A DNA stretch of 64,000 nucleotides. It comes from Hyphomonas polymorpha PS728. GTDB lineage: Bacteria > Pseudomonadota > Alphaproteobacteria > Caulobacterales > Hyphomonadaceae. The notes under the pieces were generated by a model. It was not told the origin of the DNA. It was given only the letters and a program-made list of their open reading frames with translations, and made no database searches. Location: the NCBI RefSeq assembly GCF_000685315.1, contig NZ_ARYM01000001.1:62001-126000 (forward strand), in the 5' to 3' direction. Shown piece after piece: positions 45,673 through 55,170 of this stretch. Position 1 is the first letter of the stretch; each line of letters starts with the position of its first letter. The position numbers were made by a program, and so were the translations under genes.

Positions 45673-46576
45673 CCGCCTCCAGCCGTGCCATCGAGCAGGC
45701 ATGCGCGATGGCCGGTTCAATATGTTCCACGAACAGCCGCGCCTTGCCGCGCAGCTTTCCGGAAGTCCACACTGCATGGATCGGCAGGGAAGGGCCCTGC
45801 CATTCCGGCAGCACACGGACCAGACGCTGATCCCCGAAACATTCAGACGCGAGCCAGGCAGGCGCCAGCAGAATGCCAAGCCCGCCCGCGGCGGCTTCCA
45901 GCAGTGTCTCACCTGAGGATGCGCGGAAAGGGCCATCGACGCGCGCTTCGAAATGTTCCTCGCCGCGCCGCAGATCCCAGACCGTCTGGCGCGTGTGGCG
46001 GAAGACGACGGCATTATGATTGACGACCTCTTCCACCGTCTGCGGCGCGCCGTGGCGGGCAATGTAATCGGGTGACGCCCAGAGTACCTGCGGCGCCTCT
46101 CCGAGTTTCTTTGCCATCAGCCGCGAGTCGCGCAGCTCTCCCAGGCGGAAGGCAATGTCGACCCCTTCGGCAACAAGGTCCGTGAGCGAATCGTCAGAGA
46201 CAAGGTCGAACCGGATGCTGGGATAGGCGGCGAGGAAGACCGGCACGGCAGGCGCGACGACCCGCCGGGCAAAGGAGTGCGAGCAGGACACGCGAAGCAG
46301 CCCGACCGGTGAATGTTCCAGCCCGCGCGCTTCGGCTTCGGCTTCATCAAACTCGGTGAGGATATCGACCGCGCGGCGATAGAAGCGCTCGCCCGCCTCG
46401 GTCAGGCTGAGGGCGCGGGTCGTCCGCTGGAAGAGGGTTGTGCCAAGGCTGGCTTCCAAATCCTGGATCCGCCGCGAGACAGTCGGCTGGCCCAGTTCGA
46501 GATCGGCAGCCGCGCGCGAAAAGCTGCCGGCATCGGCAACCCGCACGAACAGTTGCATGGCTTCAATTCTGTCCAA
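45656..46576 (-). CDS. LysR-family transcriptional regulator
   Basis: The 306-residue product has the N-terminal winged helix (MQLFVRVADAGSFSRAAADL, then LGQPTVSRRIQDLE) and a C-terminal substrate-binding-like domain. The start is a TTG at 46576 with GGAGG six bases upstream, giving the usual MDRIEAMQLF beginning. It is divergent from the DoxX/YHS pair across 124 bp, so those genes are likely targets. Ligand unknown. Confidence 0.9.
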   Translation of the reverse strand: MDRIEAMQLFVRVADAGSFSRAAADLELGQPTVSRRIQDLEASLGTTLFQRTTRALSLTEAGERFYRRAVDILTEFDEAEAEARGLEHSPVGLLRVSCSHSFARRVVAPAVPVFLAAYPSIRFDLVSDDSLTDLVAEGVDIAFRLGELRDSRLMAKKLGEAPQVLWASPDYIARHGAPQTVEEVVNHNAVVFRHTRQTVWDLRRGEEHFEARVDGPFRASSGETLLEAAAGGLGILLAPAWLASECFGDQRLVRVLPEWQGPSLPIHAVWTSGKLRGKARLFVEHIEPAIAHACSMARLEAATAAR

Positions 46577-46700
46577 ACCGGTCCTCCGGAAACTGACGGG
46601 CCGCCATCACGCGGCTGTGTAGAGTATTCACGACTACTTGCTTTGCCGCAAAAACCCAAGCGGGCGCATATGAGGCCACCAGACATATGGGGAGGGGCCC

Positions 46701-47249
46701 TTGGCCATTCATCTTAAAAATCTTGCCGGGCCGGCCTATAGCCTGACCGCCGCAGGCGTGTTTCTCGACAGCCTGCGCTTCAAGTTTACCAACGCGCCGG
46801 AGACGCAGACCATCTTTGGCAAGCTCGATGCTTGGGCGGCAAGCCTGGGCGCGGCGGGCCTCTTCGCGCAGACGGGTCTCTTCAGCCAGTATGTTATCGG
46901 CAGCGCAGAGCTTGTGGCGTCCGCGCTGCTGCTTGCCAGCCTTGCGCCGCGCCTGAAGCGCCTGCGGGTCATCGGCGCGCTGATCGCCGCCGCCATCATG
47001 ACCGGCGCGGTGAGCTTTCATCTCTTCACGCCGCTGGGCGTTGATCCCGACGATGATGGCGGTGGCCTGTTTGTAATGGCAGTTGTGGTGTGGCTCTCCT
47101 CGCTGGGGATGCTCATCGCAGGGCGCGAGACATTGTTCGAAGCCGGACGCGCGCTTTCCCGCGCGCTGGTTCCGGCGCCAGCTTCCCTGCCTTCAGAAGA
47201 ACTGCCTTCAGAAGAACTGGCTTCAAAAGAAAAGGTTCCTCACGGATGA
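46701..47249 (+). CDS. DoxX-like membrane protein
   Basis: The 182-residue product has four hydrophobic segments in the DoxX arrangement, with FTNAPETQTIFGKLDAW near residue 28 and HLFTPLGVD near 112. DoxX-like proteins are linked to quinone or thiol redox stress. The start is a TTG preceded by a strong GGGGAGGGG. The last 20 residues contain a short tandem repeat (LPSEELPSEELASKE). It overlaps the YHS gene by 4 nt. Confidence 0.75.
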   Translation: MAIHLKNLAGPAYSLTAAGVFLDSLRFKFTNAPETQTIFGKLDAWAASLGAAGLFAQTGLFSQYVIGSAELVASALLLASLAPRLKRLRVIGALIAAAIMTGAVSFHLFTPLGVDPDDDGGGLFVMAVVVWLSSLGMLIAGRETLFEAGRALSRALVPAPASLPSEELPSEELASKEKVPHG

Positions 47250-47710
47250 AACCCCGCACGCTTGTTGTTGCCCTTCTGATGGCGGCTTCGCCCATGCTGA
47301 TCCTGCCTGCGCCTGCTGCCGCAGAGCCGCCGGTCTATACCGACCTCTTCTCTGATGTTGCAGTGCAGGGGTATGATCCGGTTGCCTATTTCAAGGACGG
47401 AAAACCCAGCAAGGGGTCAAAGGATTTCACCGCCGAATACAAGGGCGCGATTTTCCGATTTGTCAGCGCGGCCAATCGCGATGCCTTTCTCGGGGATCCG
47501 GAAAAGTACGCCCCTCAATATGGAGGGTATTGCGCCTGGGCTGTCAGCCAAGGCTACCACGCCAAGGGCGATGCGCGCTTCTGGAAGATTGTCGATGGCA
47601 AGCTCTACCTGAACTATAACGGAGCGGTTCAGGAGAAGTGGGAAGGCGACATCCCGGGCTTCATCGCGCAGGCCGACGAGATCTGGCCAGACCTCAACCG
47701 GAAGAGGTGA
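47246..47710 (+). CDS. Periplasmic YHS domain protein
   Basis: The 154-residue product has a Sec signal peptide (cleavage after AAA near residue 27) and a YHS domain: VQGYDPVAYFKDGKPSKGSK, FRFVSAANRDAFLGDPEKYA, then GGYCAWAVSQG. YHS domains probably bind metal through such residues. The ATG overlaps the DoxX stop (ATGA), so the two are coupled. Codons open further upstream belong to a shadow of the DoxX gene. Confidence 0.85.
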   Translation: MKPRTLVVALLMAASPMLILPAPAAAEPPVYTDLFSDVAVQGYDPVAYFKDGKPSKGSKDFTAEYKGAIFRFVSAANRDAFLGDPEKYAPQYGGYCAWAVSQGYHAKGDARFWKIVDGKLYLNYNGAVQEKWEGDIPGFIAQADEIWPDLNRKR

Positions 47711-47887
47711 TCCGGGCACGCAGGGACCGGTTGCGCAGGCATCCGCAGGCCGGGGAAGCCGGGGGCTCTCAGGGTTTGAAGAAGACGCTGCGGCGAAAAG
47801 AGATGCGCGCGGTATGTAAAACATCAGCGGCAGATCAATGATCGGCGGCGCGGGGCGAGCAGTGTCATAATGCCTTGATTTGAATAT

Positions 47888-47918
47888 AAAAAAACGGGCG
47901 AGACCAGCTCGCCCGTTT
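47888..47918 (-). terminator. Rho-independent terminator of the small basic-peptide gene
   Basis: A perfect 11-bp stem (47892-47902 with 47908-47918) and a 5-nt loop, followed on the minus strand by seven T. It lies 22 bp after the stop of the 31-codon gene and points to a short dedicated transcript. Confidence 0.85.
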
Positions 47919-47940
47919 CATGTGAAGATTGTCCGTAGAC

Positions 47941-48036
47941 TTACTTCTTTTTCGCGGCCGGTTTTTTAGCGGCCGGTTTTTTTGCCGGGGCTGCTTTGGT
48001 GGCAGCTTTAGCGGCGGGTTTCTTTGCAACTGCCAT
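47941..48036 (-). CDS. 31-residue Lys/Ala-rich (histone H1-like) basic peptide
   Basis: A short frame codes for a peptide made almost only of Lys, Ala and Pro (AAKKPAAKKPAAKKK at the end). It resembles the C-terminal tails of histone H1-like bacterial proteins and PhaF/AlgP-type repeats. Support for a real gene is strong for its size: AGGAG seven bases before the ATG, a TAA stop, and a perfect terminator right behind. A nucleoid, RNA or polyanion-binding role is an inference from charge. Confidence 0.72.
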   Translation of the reverse strand: MAVAKKPAAKAATKAAPAKKPAAKKPAAKKK

Positions 48037-48064
48037 GTCTGATCTCCTATCATCTGGCCAGCCA

Positions 48065-48091
48065 ATAATATCGTGATTCGGGAGAAATCAA
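48065..48091 (-). promoter_or_regulatory. Weak promoter candidate of the small basic-peptide gene
   Basis: On the minus strand TTGATT (48091-48086) and TATTAT (48070-48065) stand 15 nt apart, a short spacing, about 30 bp before the start. A 6-bp inverted repeat (AAATCA/TGATTT, 48085-48101) overlaps the -35 and could be an operator. Confidence 0.3.
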
Positions 48092-48140
48092 CTCCTGATT
48101 TTCACAAATGAGGAGAATCCGTGTAGCAGTCCGTACACGA

Positions 48141-49058
48141 TCAATCGTTCCGGAAGGCCCAGACCTTCATGATGTGATGGGCAATGGCGGTCGGCGGCGG
48201 GCAGAAGAGTTCGCCATGCGTGCCGTTGAGGATGTCTCGCATCTCTTCGCGCGTGACCCATCGCGCGCTCTCAAGCTCCTTTGAGTCGATGACGATTTCC
48301 TCTGAGTCAGCAGGCAGAATAAAGCCCATCATCAGCGAGGAAGGAAAGGGCCAGGGCTGGCAGGCAACATACTCTGCTCTGGCGGGATCACACTGGATTC
48401 CGGCTTCTTCCATCATCTCGCGCGAGGCAGCCTGCTCGATCGTTTCGCCTGGTTCGCAGAAGCCGGCGAGGCAGGACATGAAGCCGGCAGGCCAGAACTT
48501 CTGACGACCGATCAGCGCACGCTCGCCTCTTACGGCAAGCATGATGGCGACAGGATCGGTACGCGGAAAATGTTCGGCGCCGCACGCGGCGCACTGTGCC
48601 TTCCATCCCGCTTCGACGATGCCATTCTGCCCGCCGCATTTTGCGCAGTACCTGTGGCTCTGGTGCCACAGGAAAAGACTGCGCGCGGTGGACGCGCAGT
48701 TGGCATCCATGTCCGGCATGCGCGCAGACGCCTGGCGGAAATCGAGGAACTCTCCTGCGCCGGCGATCAGGGAGCTGGCCACATCGAACTTTGCCGGAAG
48801 GTCGAGCGCGAAGACCGGCGCGCCGGATTTGTCTTCGCCGAGGAAGAGGCGCGGGCTGCCGGGCGAGATGCGCAGCGCTTCGGGGCCGAACCAGTAGAGC
48901 CCGCCATCACTGGCGACAAAAGGTTCGCCTGCGCGCAGCATGAGGATCAGGGCGTTGTCCTGCTGGATGGCGGTTTCAAGCCAGGCCTCATCATTGCGGC
49001 GGTGGGCGGCGCGGTTGATGGGCTTGGCGGCGAGGGGCATGTCGTTCGAGTTCGTCAT
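48141..49058 (-). CDS. nudC: NAD(+) diphosphatase NudC
   Basis: NudC hydrolyses NADH/NAD+ and removes NAD caps from RNA. The 305-residue product has an N-terminal domain, a zinc ribbon (CAKC near residue 135 and CAAC after it), and a Nudix box (GFCEPGETIEQAASREMMEEAG). The CQPWPFPSS motif behind it is the NudC-specific SQPWPFPxS variant, with Cys in place of the first Ser. ATG 49058 is chosen, because upstream codons show no similarity. It is divergent from the beta-propeller lipoprotein gene. Confidence 0.93.
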   Translation of the reverse strand: MTNSNDMPLAAKPINRAAHRRNDEAWLETAIQQDNALILMLRAGEPFVASDGGLYWFGPEALRISPGSPRLFLGEDKSGAPVFALDLPAKFDVASSLIAGAGEFLDFRQASARMPDMDANCASTARSLFLWHQSHRYCAKCGGQNGIVEAGWKAQCAACGAEHFPRTDPVAIMLAVRGERALIGRQKFWPAGFMSCLAGFCEPGETIEQAASREMMEEAGIQCDPARAEYVACQPWPFPSSLMMGFILPADSEEIVIDSKELESARWVTREEMRDILNGTHGELFCPPPTAIAHHIMKVWAFRND

Positions 49059-49189
49059 GGGCCAGAGGACTAGATCGGTTTTTCGGAGAAGGGAACACCG
49101 GACGCCGCGCCAGCCTTGCCACGGGTCTGCCACTACTCCGCCGCAGTCGCATGCGGTAGTGTGCGCATACGTTTGAGGGGACGCACATC

Positions 49190-51361
49190 ATGAAACGCTA
49201 TCTCGGATTGCCGCTGGTCGCACTTGCCGTCAGCGGCTGCGCTTATTTTTCACCCCGGCAGACCTTCGTGGATCCGCCCGAGCCGCCTGCAGCCGACCAG
49301 AACCGCTATGCGGATTTCAAAGTGCCGGAGCAGGACGAAACGCTCGCCGCGTTTGAAGACCCGGCGCTTGCCGGGCTGCGCGCAACATCGCTTTCGAAGT
49401 TCCGCAGCGAAGAGGAATTCAAGGACTGGATCCGGGCAACGCGCGAGGCCGCTGACGCGCGCGGCATCGGCCGGCCCTATCCGGTGCTTTCCGCGCCGGC
49501 GCCTACGGCGGATATGGCGATGGCGGTTGGCACGCCTGCGCCGGCAGCGGAGGCTGCGCCTTCGCAGGAAGTCACCGTGACCGGCAGCGCCGTTCCGGGG
49601 TCGGCAGACAATCCCGAGATCACCAACAACCAGAAAGCCGGCGTGGATGAAGGCGGCATCATCAAGCAGATCGGCCAGCATCTGGTGATCCTTCAGGATG
49701 GGCGCCTCTTCGTGACCGACCTGATGCCGGGCGGAGAGCCGGGCCTGAAGCTGGCAGACCGCGCGAATGTCTATCGCTCCAGCCATGAAGACACCTGGTA
49801 TGATGAAGTGCTCGTCGCCGGGCGCACGATCTTGGTGACCGGATATTCCTATCGCGAGGAAGCCACCGAATACACGGTGCTGAACCTTGGCGAAGATGGG
49901 AAGGTGACGCGGCAGGCGACCTTCTACATTTCTTCCAACGATTATTATTCCGGCTCCAACTATGCGACGCGGATGATCGACGGAAAGCTGGTCATCCATA
50001 CGCCGATCTATCTGGTGGGCCGGGGATGGTGGGATGAGTTGGAGATCCCGGTGATCCGCGAATGGCGCCAGGAGGAGGGGGACGGGTTCCGTGAGCGTAC
50101 GGAGCTTGAAGATGGCCGCCCGCTGTTCAGCGCCACCGACATCTGGATGCCGGTTCAGCAGACGCTGAAGCCGGTGATCCATACAGTGACGGTGTGCGAT
50201 ATTGCCGGGGTCAGCGATGGCACCGTGCCTGCCTGCAAGGCGACCGCGATTGTCGGAACCGAGACGCATGAGTTCCTGGTGACCAAGGATGCCTTCTGGC
50301 TCTGGATGAGCCCTACCGATGATGAGCGGGAGCGGGATCTCGGTGAGCGTGCGCGCTATCCGGAATGTTCGGAAGGCCCGCGCCCGCAGCTTGCCGATCT
50401 TGCGCCTTCAGCGCTGGTGCGTCTGCCTACTGATGGGGCGAAGCCGGCGGTGCTCGGCGTGCGCGGCGCGCCGCAGAACCAGTTCTCGATGGATATGGAC
50501 GCGGGCACCTTCCGTGCCGTGCTCGACTGGCGCCACCGCGATTGTGATAGCTGGGACAGCAAGGATGAAGCCGATCTCACTTTCTTCGACGTGCCGCTGA
50601 GTGAGCTCGATGACGTGTTCCACGATACCGCTGGCGGACGTTACTTTGACCTGCCGACGCCGGGCGCCTCTGACTATGAAGCCCGCTTCACGGAAAAGCA
50701 TCTGGTCTATGGTGCGCGCGAAGGCTGGGGCAGCTGGCCGCCAGGGGATGGCGAGACACGGGATGCGGGCCGCGCGATCATTGTGCCGGTCGATGCGCCG
50801 GACCAGCCGGTGACGGTGGAGCTGACGCATGACGTGATCCGCGCCGAGCGGGCGGGGCCATACATGGCGCTGACCGGATACCATGACAACAAAGGCCTCA
50901 GCCTGTCGCTGATCGACCTCAGAGCGGAGCCGCGCATCTCCGGAACGATCACGCTGAAGGGGCGCTATGAGAGCGAGAGCCGCAGCCACGCCTTCAACAG
51001 CGGCATTGGCGCCGATGGGGCGGGCCTGATCGGCCTGCCGACTGTTCCGCGGTCAGAGGAGGCGGATCGCTGGTGGTGGTGGTCGGCCAGCTCCGACATG
51101 AGCTATATTGCGGCGGCGCCTGATGGTGGCCTGGCGGAGGCCGGTATGCTGGACGCCACGCGCCGCGATCCGCAGCTGCCTTCGGAGACCGGTTACACCT
51201 GCGAAGTGTCCTGTATCGACTGGTATGGGAATGCCCGCCCGATCTTCACCGGCGGGCGCGTGCTGGCGCTGATCAATTCCGAACTGGTGGAAGGCCGCGT
51301 TGAAGACGGCAAGGTCACCGAGATTGGCCGGATCGACCTCACCGCGCCCTTGGCAGACTAG
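49190..51361 (+). CDS. Beta-propeller domain lipoprotein
   Basis: The 723-residue product has a lipoprotein signal with lipobox VSGC (Cys17), a spacer, and a large domain of the secreted beta-propeller type (PF09826-like). The entry motif is NNQKAGVDEGGIIKQIGQHL near residue 145, followed by many repeated strands with Asp and aromatic residues. Such proteins are exported, but their function is not known. It ends 11 bp before the podJ-like tail, convergently. Confidence 0.78.
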   Translation: MKRYLGLPLVALAVSGCAYFSPRQTFVDPPEPPAADQNRYADFKVPEQDETLAAFEDPALAGLRATSLSKFRSEEEFKDWIRATREAADARGIGRPYPVLSAPAPTADMAMAVGTPAPAAEAAPSQEVTVTGSAVPGSADNPEITNNQKAGVDEGGIIKQIGQHLVILQDGRLFVTDLMPGGEPGLKLADRANVYRSSHEDTWYDEVLVAGRTILVTGYSYREEATEYTVLNLGEDGKVTRQATFYISSNDYYSGSNYATRMIDGKLVIHTPIYLVGRGWWDELEIPVIREWRQEEGDGFRERTELEDGRPLFSATDIWMPVQQTLKPVIHTVTVCDIAGVSDGTVPACKATAIVGTETHEFLVTKDAFWLWMSPTDDERERDLGERARYPECSEGPRPQLADLAPSALVRLPTDGAKPAVLGVRGAPQNQFSMDMDAGTFRAVLDWRHRDCDSWDSKDEADLTFFDVPLSELDDVFHDTAGGRYFDLPTPGASDYEARFTEKHLVYGAREGWGSWPPGDGETRDAGRAIIVPVDAPDQPVTVELTHDVIRAERAGPYMALTGYHDNKGLSLSLIDLRAEPRISGTITLKGRYESESRSHAFNSGIGADGAGLIGLPTVPRSEEADRWWWWSASSDMSYIAAAPDGGLAEAGMLDATRRDPQLPSETGYTCEVSCIDWYGNARPIFTGGRVLALINSELVEGRVEDGKVTEIGRIDLTAPLAD

Positions 51362-51372
51362 GAAAGGGCGCC

Positions 51373-51501
51373 TCAGCCCCGGCCGCGCGACGCGCCGGTG
51401 TTGAGGCGCTCGATCAGCTCGGGCGTCACGGTGCCGGTTACGGCGAGACCTTCGCTGCGCTGATACTCGCGGATGGCATTTGCCGTTTGCGGACCGATCA
51501 C
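51373..51501 (-). pseudogene. Out-of-frame C-terminal tail of the PodJ-like gene
   Basis: Read in the frame one base off, this stretch gives VIGPQTANAIREYQRSEGL and ends after 42 codons. That is the missing second half of a peptidoglycan-binding domain whose first half (LGYLSSQPDG) ends the upstream frame. A single base is missing in the GGG run at 51501-51503 (minus strand). It is either a true frameshift or a homopolymer error. Confidence 0.75.
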
Positions 51502-54500
51502 CCGTCAGGCTGGCTGGAGAGATAGCCAAGCCGGGAGAGCGCCGTCTGCACGGCCTGAACCTGCAGCGGGTTGCCCGTGTTCCAGCGCTGGGCGCCGAAG
51601 CGGCCATTGGCGAGCGCGATGCTTGGCAGCTCGCTCCACACATCGGCGGCTTCCATAACTTCGCGCACGGTTTCCGGCGGCAGACGGCCGGTCAGGTTGC
51701 GGACTTCCAGAGCAGCGGCGCTGTCGCCCTTGCGGGAGGCCAGTTCGAACCAGTAGAGCGCTTCGGCCAGATCCTGCCCGGCGCCGATGCCTTCGGCATA
51801 CATCACGCCGAGATTGTATTGAGCGTCCAGGAAGCCGTGATCGGCGGCCTTGCTGAACCATTCCACGGCGCCGGCTTCATCCAGTTCGCCGCCTTCGCCT
51901 TCGGCCATGAAGAGGGCGAGATCGTACATCGCGCCGACATGGCCTGCCACAGCCGCCTTGGCGATCAGGCTGCGCGCCTCGATCATGTCCTGATCAACGC
52001 CCAGGCCCTGCTCATAGAGTTTGCCGAGGTCATACTGCGCAGGCGCTGCGCCCTTGAGGGCGGCGCGGCGCAGCAGGGGAATGGCCGCGTCCAGATCATT
52101 CTGCGTCAGATAGCTTTGCGCCAGCTGGTATTGGGCAATCGCATTGCCGGCATTGGCTTCAGACTCGACCGTCACCACGGCCGGGATGGCTGGATAGCTG
52201 GCGGTGGGCTGTGGGCTGAGGGAGGCGATGGTCGGCACGTCTGCCGGCGGGGGTGCCTTGGGCGCAGCGGCCGGCGCAGGCGCGGGGGCTGTCTCGGCAG
52301 CCACGGCGCCGGGCAAGCCGAAGATGTCTTCCTCGATGGCGCCTGCGGCGCTGTCGAAGAGTTCGTCTTCTTCGGCAGGGACGCCCTGCAGCGGGAGAGA
52401 GCCCGCGGCCGCGTCGAGCCTCGCCAGTTGCTGGAGGTCGGCCTCGATCGGTGGCGCAGAGGCGAAGATCGGATCAACATAGGTGTCGACCGGCCCGGAG
52501 AGGGAGGGATCATGCGGCTGCTTGCCGCGCAGGTAGAGATAACCGCCGGCGGCCGCGCCGGTCAGCACGGCAGCGGAGGCGGCAATCAGCAGCGGCGCGC
52601 GATTGCTGGAGGGCTTTGTCTGCTTGGCCGGGGAGACCGGCGTGCGGCGGGGCTTGCCCTGCGTGTCGGCCGCGGCCAGCGCGGCGCGGCGCGCGCGGGC
52701 GATGTAGTCGGTTGTTTCCGCGTCACGGTCGGTGGCGGCATTGTCCAGCGTGTCGATCAGGCCGGAGGCATCATCGCGATCAGCATTCGGCAGTGTTTCG
52801 GCGATGAAGGGCGCCCCTTCGATCTCGTCATCGAAGATGTCCGACTCGCGTGCCTCGCTGCGGGCTTCTTCCAGCCCGGCGAGTTCTGCCAACGGATCAT
52901 AGTCTTCTGCCCCGATATCCGGCGGGGCCGTATCGGGAATACCGGCCATGAACTGGCTGTCGTCCAGATCATCTTCAAAGTCGTGCTCGAATGCGTCGTC
53001 AAACACATCTTCGCTGATCGCAGGCGCGGCGAGCTCGGGCGCGCTGTCTTCGGTCTCTTCCAGCGCGGGCGCGGCGGCTTGCGCGCTGACATTGCTCAGG
53101 CGCTCGACGGCGGCGCGAATGGCTTCGAAATCTGAGCCGAAGGGGCTTTCTTCTTCCGGCTGGGCTTCTGCGTCTGTCTCGGCGGGCGCGTCCCAGTCTT
53201 CAAAGCCGGAGCTGAAGTCTGCTTCTTCGGCCTGCGGAGCATCCGGCACCAGGTCTTCAAAGGCGATTTCGGGAAGGCCGGCTTCAAACTCGCCATGCGC
53301 GTCCTCATCGCTATCTTCGGCAGAGGTTTCCGTCTCTGCATAGGGATCGGCGGCGACTTCTTCGGTGAAGCTCGTGGGCGGTTCGGGGGTCAGGGCAGGG
53401 GGCGGCAGCTCGGCGCCGGGCGGCACGGTGAAGGCTTCCAGGCTCTCGAGGCGCGAGGCCAGCGTGGCGATGGCGCGCTGCATCGGGGAGAGGGAGTCGG
53501 TGGACTGATTGTGAATCTCTTCGAGGCGCTCGGACACGCTCGCCAGCGCGTCGGAGAGGCGCGCATCGGCCGATTTGCGGCTGGCTTCGATTTCCTGGGC
53601 AAGCGCGGTGAGGGCTTCGTCCTGACGCTTCTGGAGGCGGACCGCCGCAACCGTGACCTGCTCGCCAACCTGTTCGATGGCTTCGGCGCCGCGGATCTCG
53701 CTTTCTTCCAGGCGGGTCTCGACATGCTCTGCCAGCGCATCGATCCGTTCCGTGACGGTTGTGCCGAGGCGCTCGATTTCTTCGCGCACGCCGGAGGTCA
53801 GTTCTTCGGGATCCCGCGCTTCCACTTCCGCCAGGCGCGCCTTCAGTTCACCGATTTCGGTGCGCAGCTGCGTTTCGGTTTCTGCGTCGTGTTCGGCGGC
53901 GCGGGTGATCTCACCGGCCAGTTCCATCCGCGCATTGTCGACGGTGGAGCGCACAAGCTGGGTGATGTCTTCAAAGCGTGCGTCAAATTCCTTACGCAGA
54001 CGATCGGCCAGTTCCGGGTCAACGGTCTTGGCGACGGCATCGATGCGTTCGTCGAGCGAAGCGAAGGTGGATTCAAGGCCCTTCAGGGCTGCGTCGGTTG
54101 TGGTCTCGGCGCGGTTCAGGCGTTCCTGAACGCGCAGGAGCGTTGCCTCCATCGAGGACAGTGCGCCGGACACGTCATCCTCAACCGCGTTCAGGCGTTC
54201 CTCTGCCTTCTGAGTGTCGGCGGCGCTGGCGGCGGTTTGCAGTTCCAGATCATCAAACCGGCTTTCGAGTTTTGATGCCTGTTCGCGCACTTCCGTTTCC
54301 AGCTGCCCCATCCGTTCGGAGAGGTGGCGGGTGACGCCTTCGGCGCGCTGCTCAGCCTGTTCGACGGCGCGGTCGATGCGGGCGGCAGTTTCCGATAGTG
54401 TGCGCTGAACGCGGGTGTCGATGGTCTCGACGCGCTCGGTGACATCGGCAAAACCGGACTCGACGCGGCCCTTGATGGCGAGCGCTTCGTTCTGGGTCAG

Positions 54501-55064
54501 CTCGGCTTCTTCGTAAACATGATTGGCGAGCTTCCCGAGGGCGGCTTCGAGCGCTTTCAGGGCTTCAATGTTCTGCTTGCCGGTCTCGTCCTGCTCCATC
54601 CGGCGGACTTTGGCCTGCAGCGCCTCATGCGTTTCGCGCATCTCATCGATCAGGCCTTCGACATGGCCGGCCACGGCGGCGCTGGTCTGCTCGGCATTCT
54701 GGATGCGGGCGACGAGACCCAGCACGGTATGGTCGATGCCGGTAATGGCGAGGGTGGAGCGGGCCTCGGTGGCCTCGATGCGGCGGGAAAGGCGCTCAAG
54801 CGCGGTGGCGGCGTCCTGCTGGGGACGGGGCTCGCCGCGATAGTCGCTGCGCGGGGGGCGGGGCGGATTGCGGTAGGACGGATTGCCATAGGACGGCCCC
54901 TCATAAGGAGAGCGCATCTCCTCATAATGAGGTTCGTCAGCCGACATCAGCAGGCGGTTGAGATACTCACCCAGCGTGATTCCCTCAGCCATCGCGGCTT
55001 CGCGCGCGGCTTCCCGGGCACGCTGATCTATCCCTTTTACGCTCCAGGGCCCCGTCTGGCTCAT
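51498..55064 (-). CDS. podJ: PodJ-like polar localisation protein, frameshifted near its end
   Basis: The product (1188 residues as read, about 1230 if the shift is repaired) matches the PodJ layout. It has an N-terminal PWSVKGIDQRAREAAREAA motif, a long coiled coil (about residues 60-560), an acidic region, one membrane helix near 820-840, periplasmic Sel1 repeats (about 965-1150) and a C-terminal peptidoglycan-binding domain. PodJ organises the flagellar/stalk pole in Caulobacter. A one-base loss stops the frame inside the last domain. ATG 55064 has AAGGAG eight bases upstream. A CtrA-type box lies about 100 bp before the gene. Confidence 0.85.
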   Translation of the reverse strand: MSQTGPWSVKGIDQRAREAAREAAMAEGITLGEYLNRLLMSADEPHYEEMRSPYEGPSYGNPSYRNPPRPPRSDYRGEPRPQQDAATALERLSRRIEATEARSTLAITGIDHTVLGLVARIQNAEQTSAAVAGHVEGLIDEMRETHEALQAKVRRMEQDETGKQNIEALKALEAALGKLANHVYEEAELTQNEALAIKGRVESGFADVTERVETIDTRVQRTLSETAARIDRAVEQAEQRAEGVTRHLSERMGQLETEVREQASKLESRFDDLELQTAASAADTQKAEERLNAVEDDVSGALSSMEATLLRVQERLNRAETTTDAALKGLESTFASLDERIDAVAKTVDPELADRLRKEFDARFEDITQLVRSTVDNARMELAGEITRAAEHDAETETQLRTEIGELKARLAEVEARDPEELTSGVREEIERLGTTVTERIDALAEHVETRLEESEIRGAEAIEQVGEQVTVAAVRLQKRQDEALTALAQEIEASRKSADARLSDALASVSERLEEIHNQSTDSLSPMQRAIATLASRLESLEAFTVPPGAELPPPALTPEPPTSFTEEVAADPYAETETSAEDSDEDAHGEFEAGLPEIAFEDLVPDAPQAEEADFSSGFEDWDAPAETDAEAQPEEESPFGSDFEAIRAAVERLSNVSAQAAAPALEETEDSAPELAAPAISEDVFDDAFEHDFEDDLDDSQFMAGIPDTAPPDIGAEDYDPLAELAGLEEARSEARESDIFDDEIEGAPFIAETLPNADRDDASGLIDTLDNAATDRDAETTDYIARARRAALAAADTQGKPRRTPVSPAKQTKPSSNRAPLLIAASAAVLTGAAAGGYLYLRGKQPHDPSLSGPVDTYVDPIFASAPPIEADLQQLARLDAAAGSLPLQGVPAEEDELFDSAAGAIEEDIFGLPGAVAAETAPAPAPAAAPKAPPPADVPTIASLSPQPTASYPAIPAVVTVESEANAGNAIAQYQLAQSYLTQNDLDAAIPLLRRAALKGAAPAQYDLGKLYEQGLGVDQDMIEARSLIAKAAVAGHVGAMYDLALFMAEGEGGELDEAGAVEWFSKAADHGFLDAQYNLGVMYAEGIGAGQDLAEALYWFELASRKGDSAAALEVRNLTGRLPPETVREVMEAADVWSELPSIALANGRFGAQRWNTGNPLQVQAVQTALSRLGYLSSQPDG

Positions 55065-55155
55065 CGCGCCCACTCCTTGCGCACCCGCACCGCTGCGCCG
55101 GGTTAAGGCGAACGGCCGATTTGTTCATACTTCGGGAGAAATGCGGCTTATTCCC

Positions 55156-55170
55156 TTAAGGGCGCGTTAA
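55156..55170. promoter_or_regulatory. CtrA-type box (TTAA-N7-TTAA) between podJ and merR
   Basis: TTAA at 55156-55159, seven bases, TTAA at 55167-55170, followed five bases later by a third TTAA. It lies 92 bp before the podJ-like start and 168 bp before the merR start. Because the motif is nearly symmetric it could serve either gene. Podj-type genes are cell-cycle controlled in Caulobacter. Confidence 0.45.

Noticed and set aside
47166-47249. Tandem repeat at the end of the DoxX gene as a regulatory repeat
   Set aside because: It is a short in-frame low-complexity tail (LPSEELPSEELASKE) with no sign of regulatory function.
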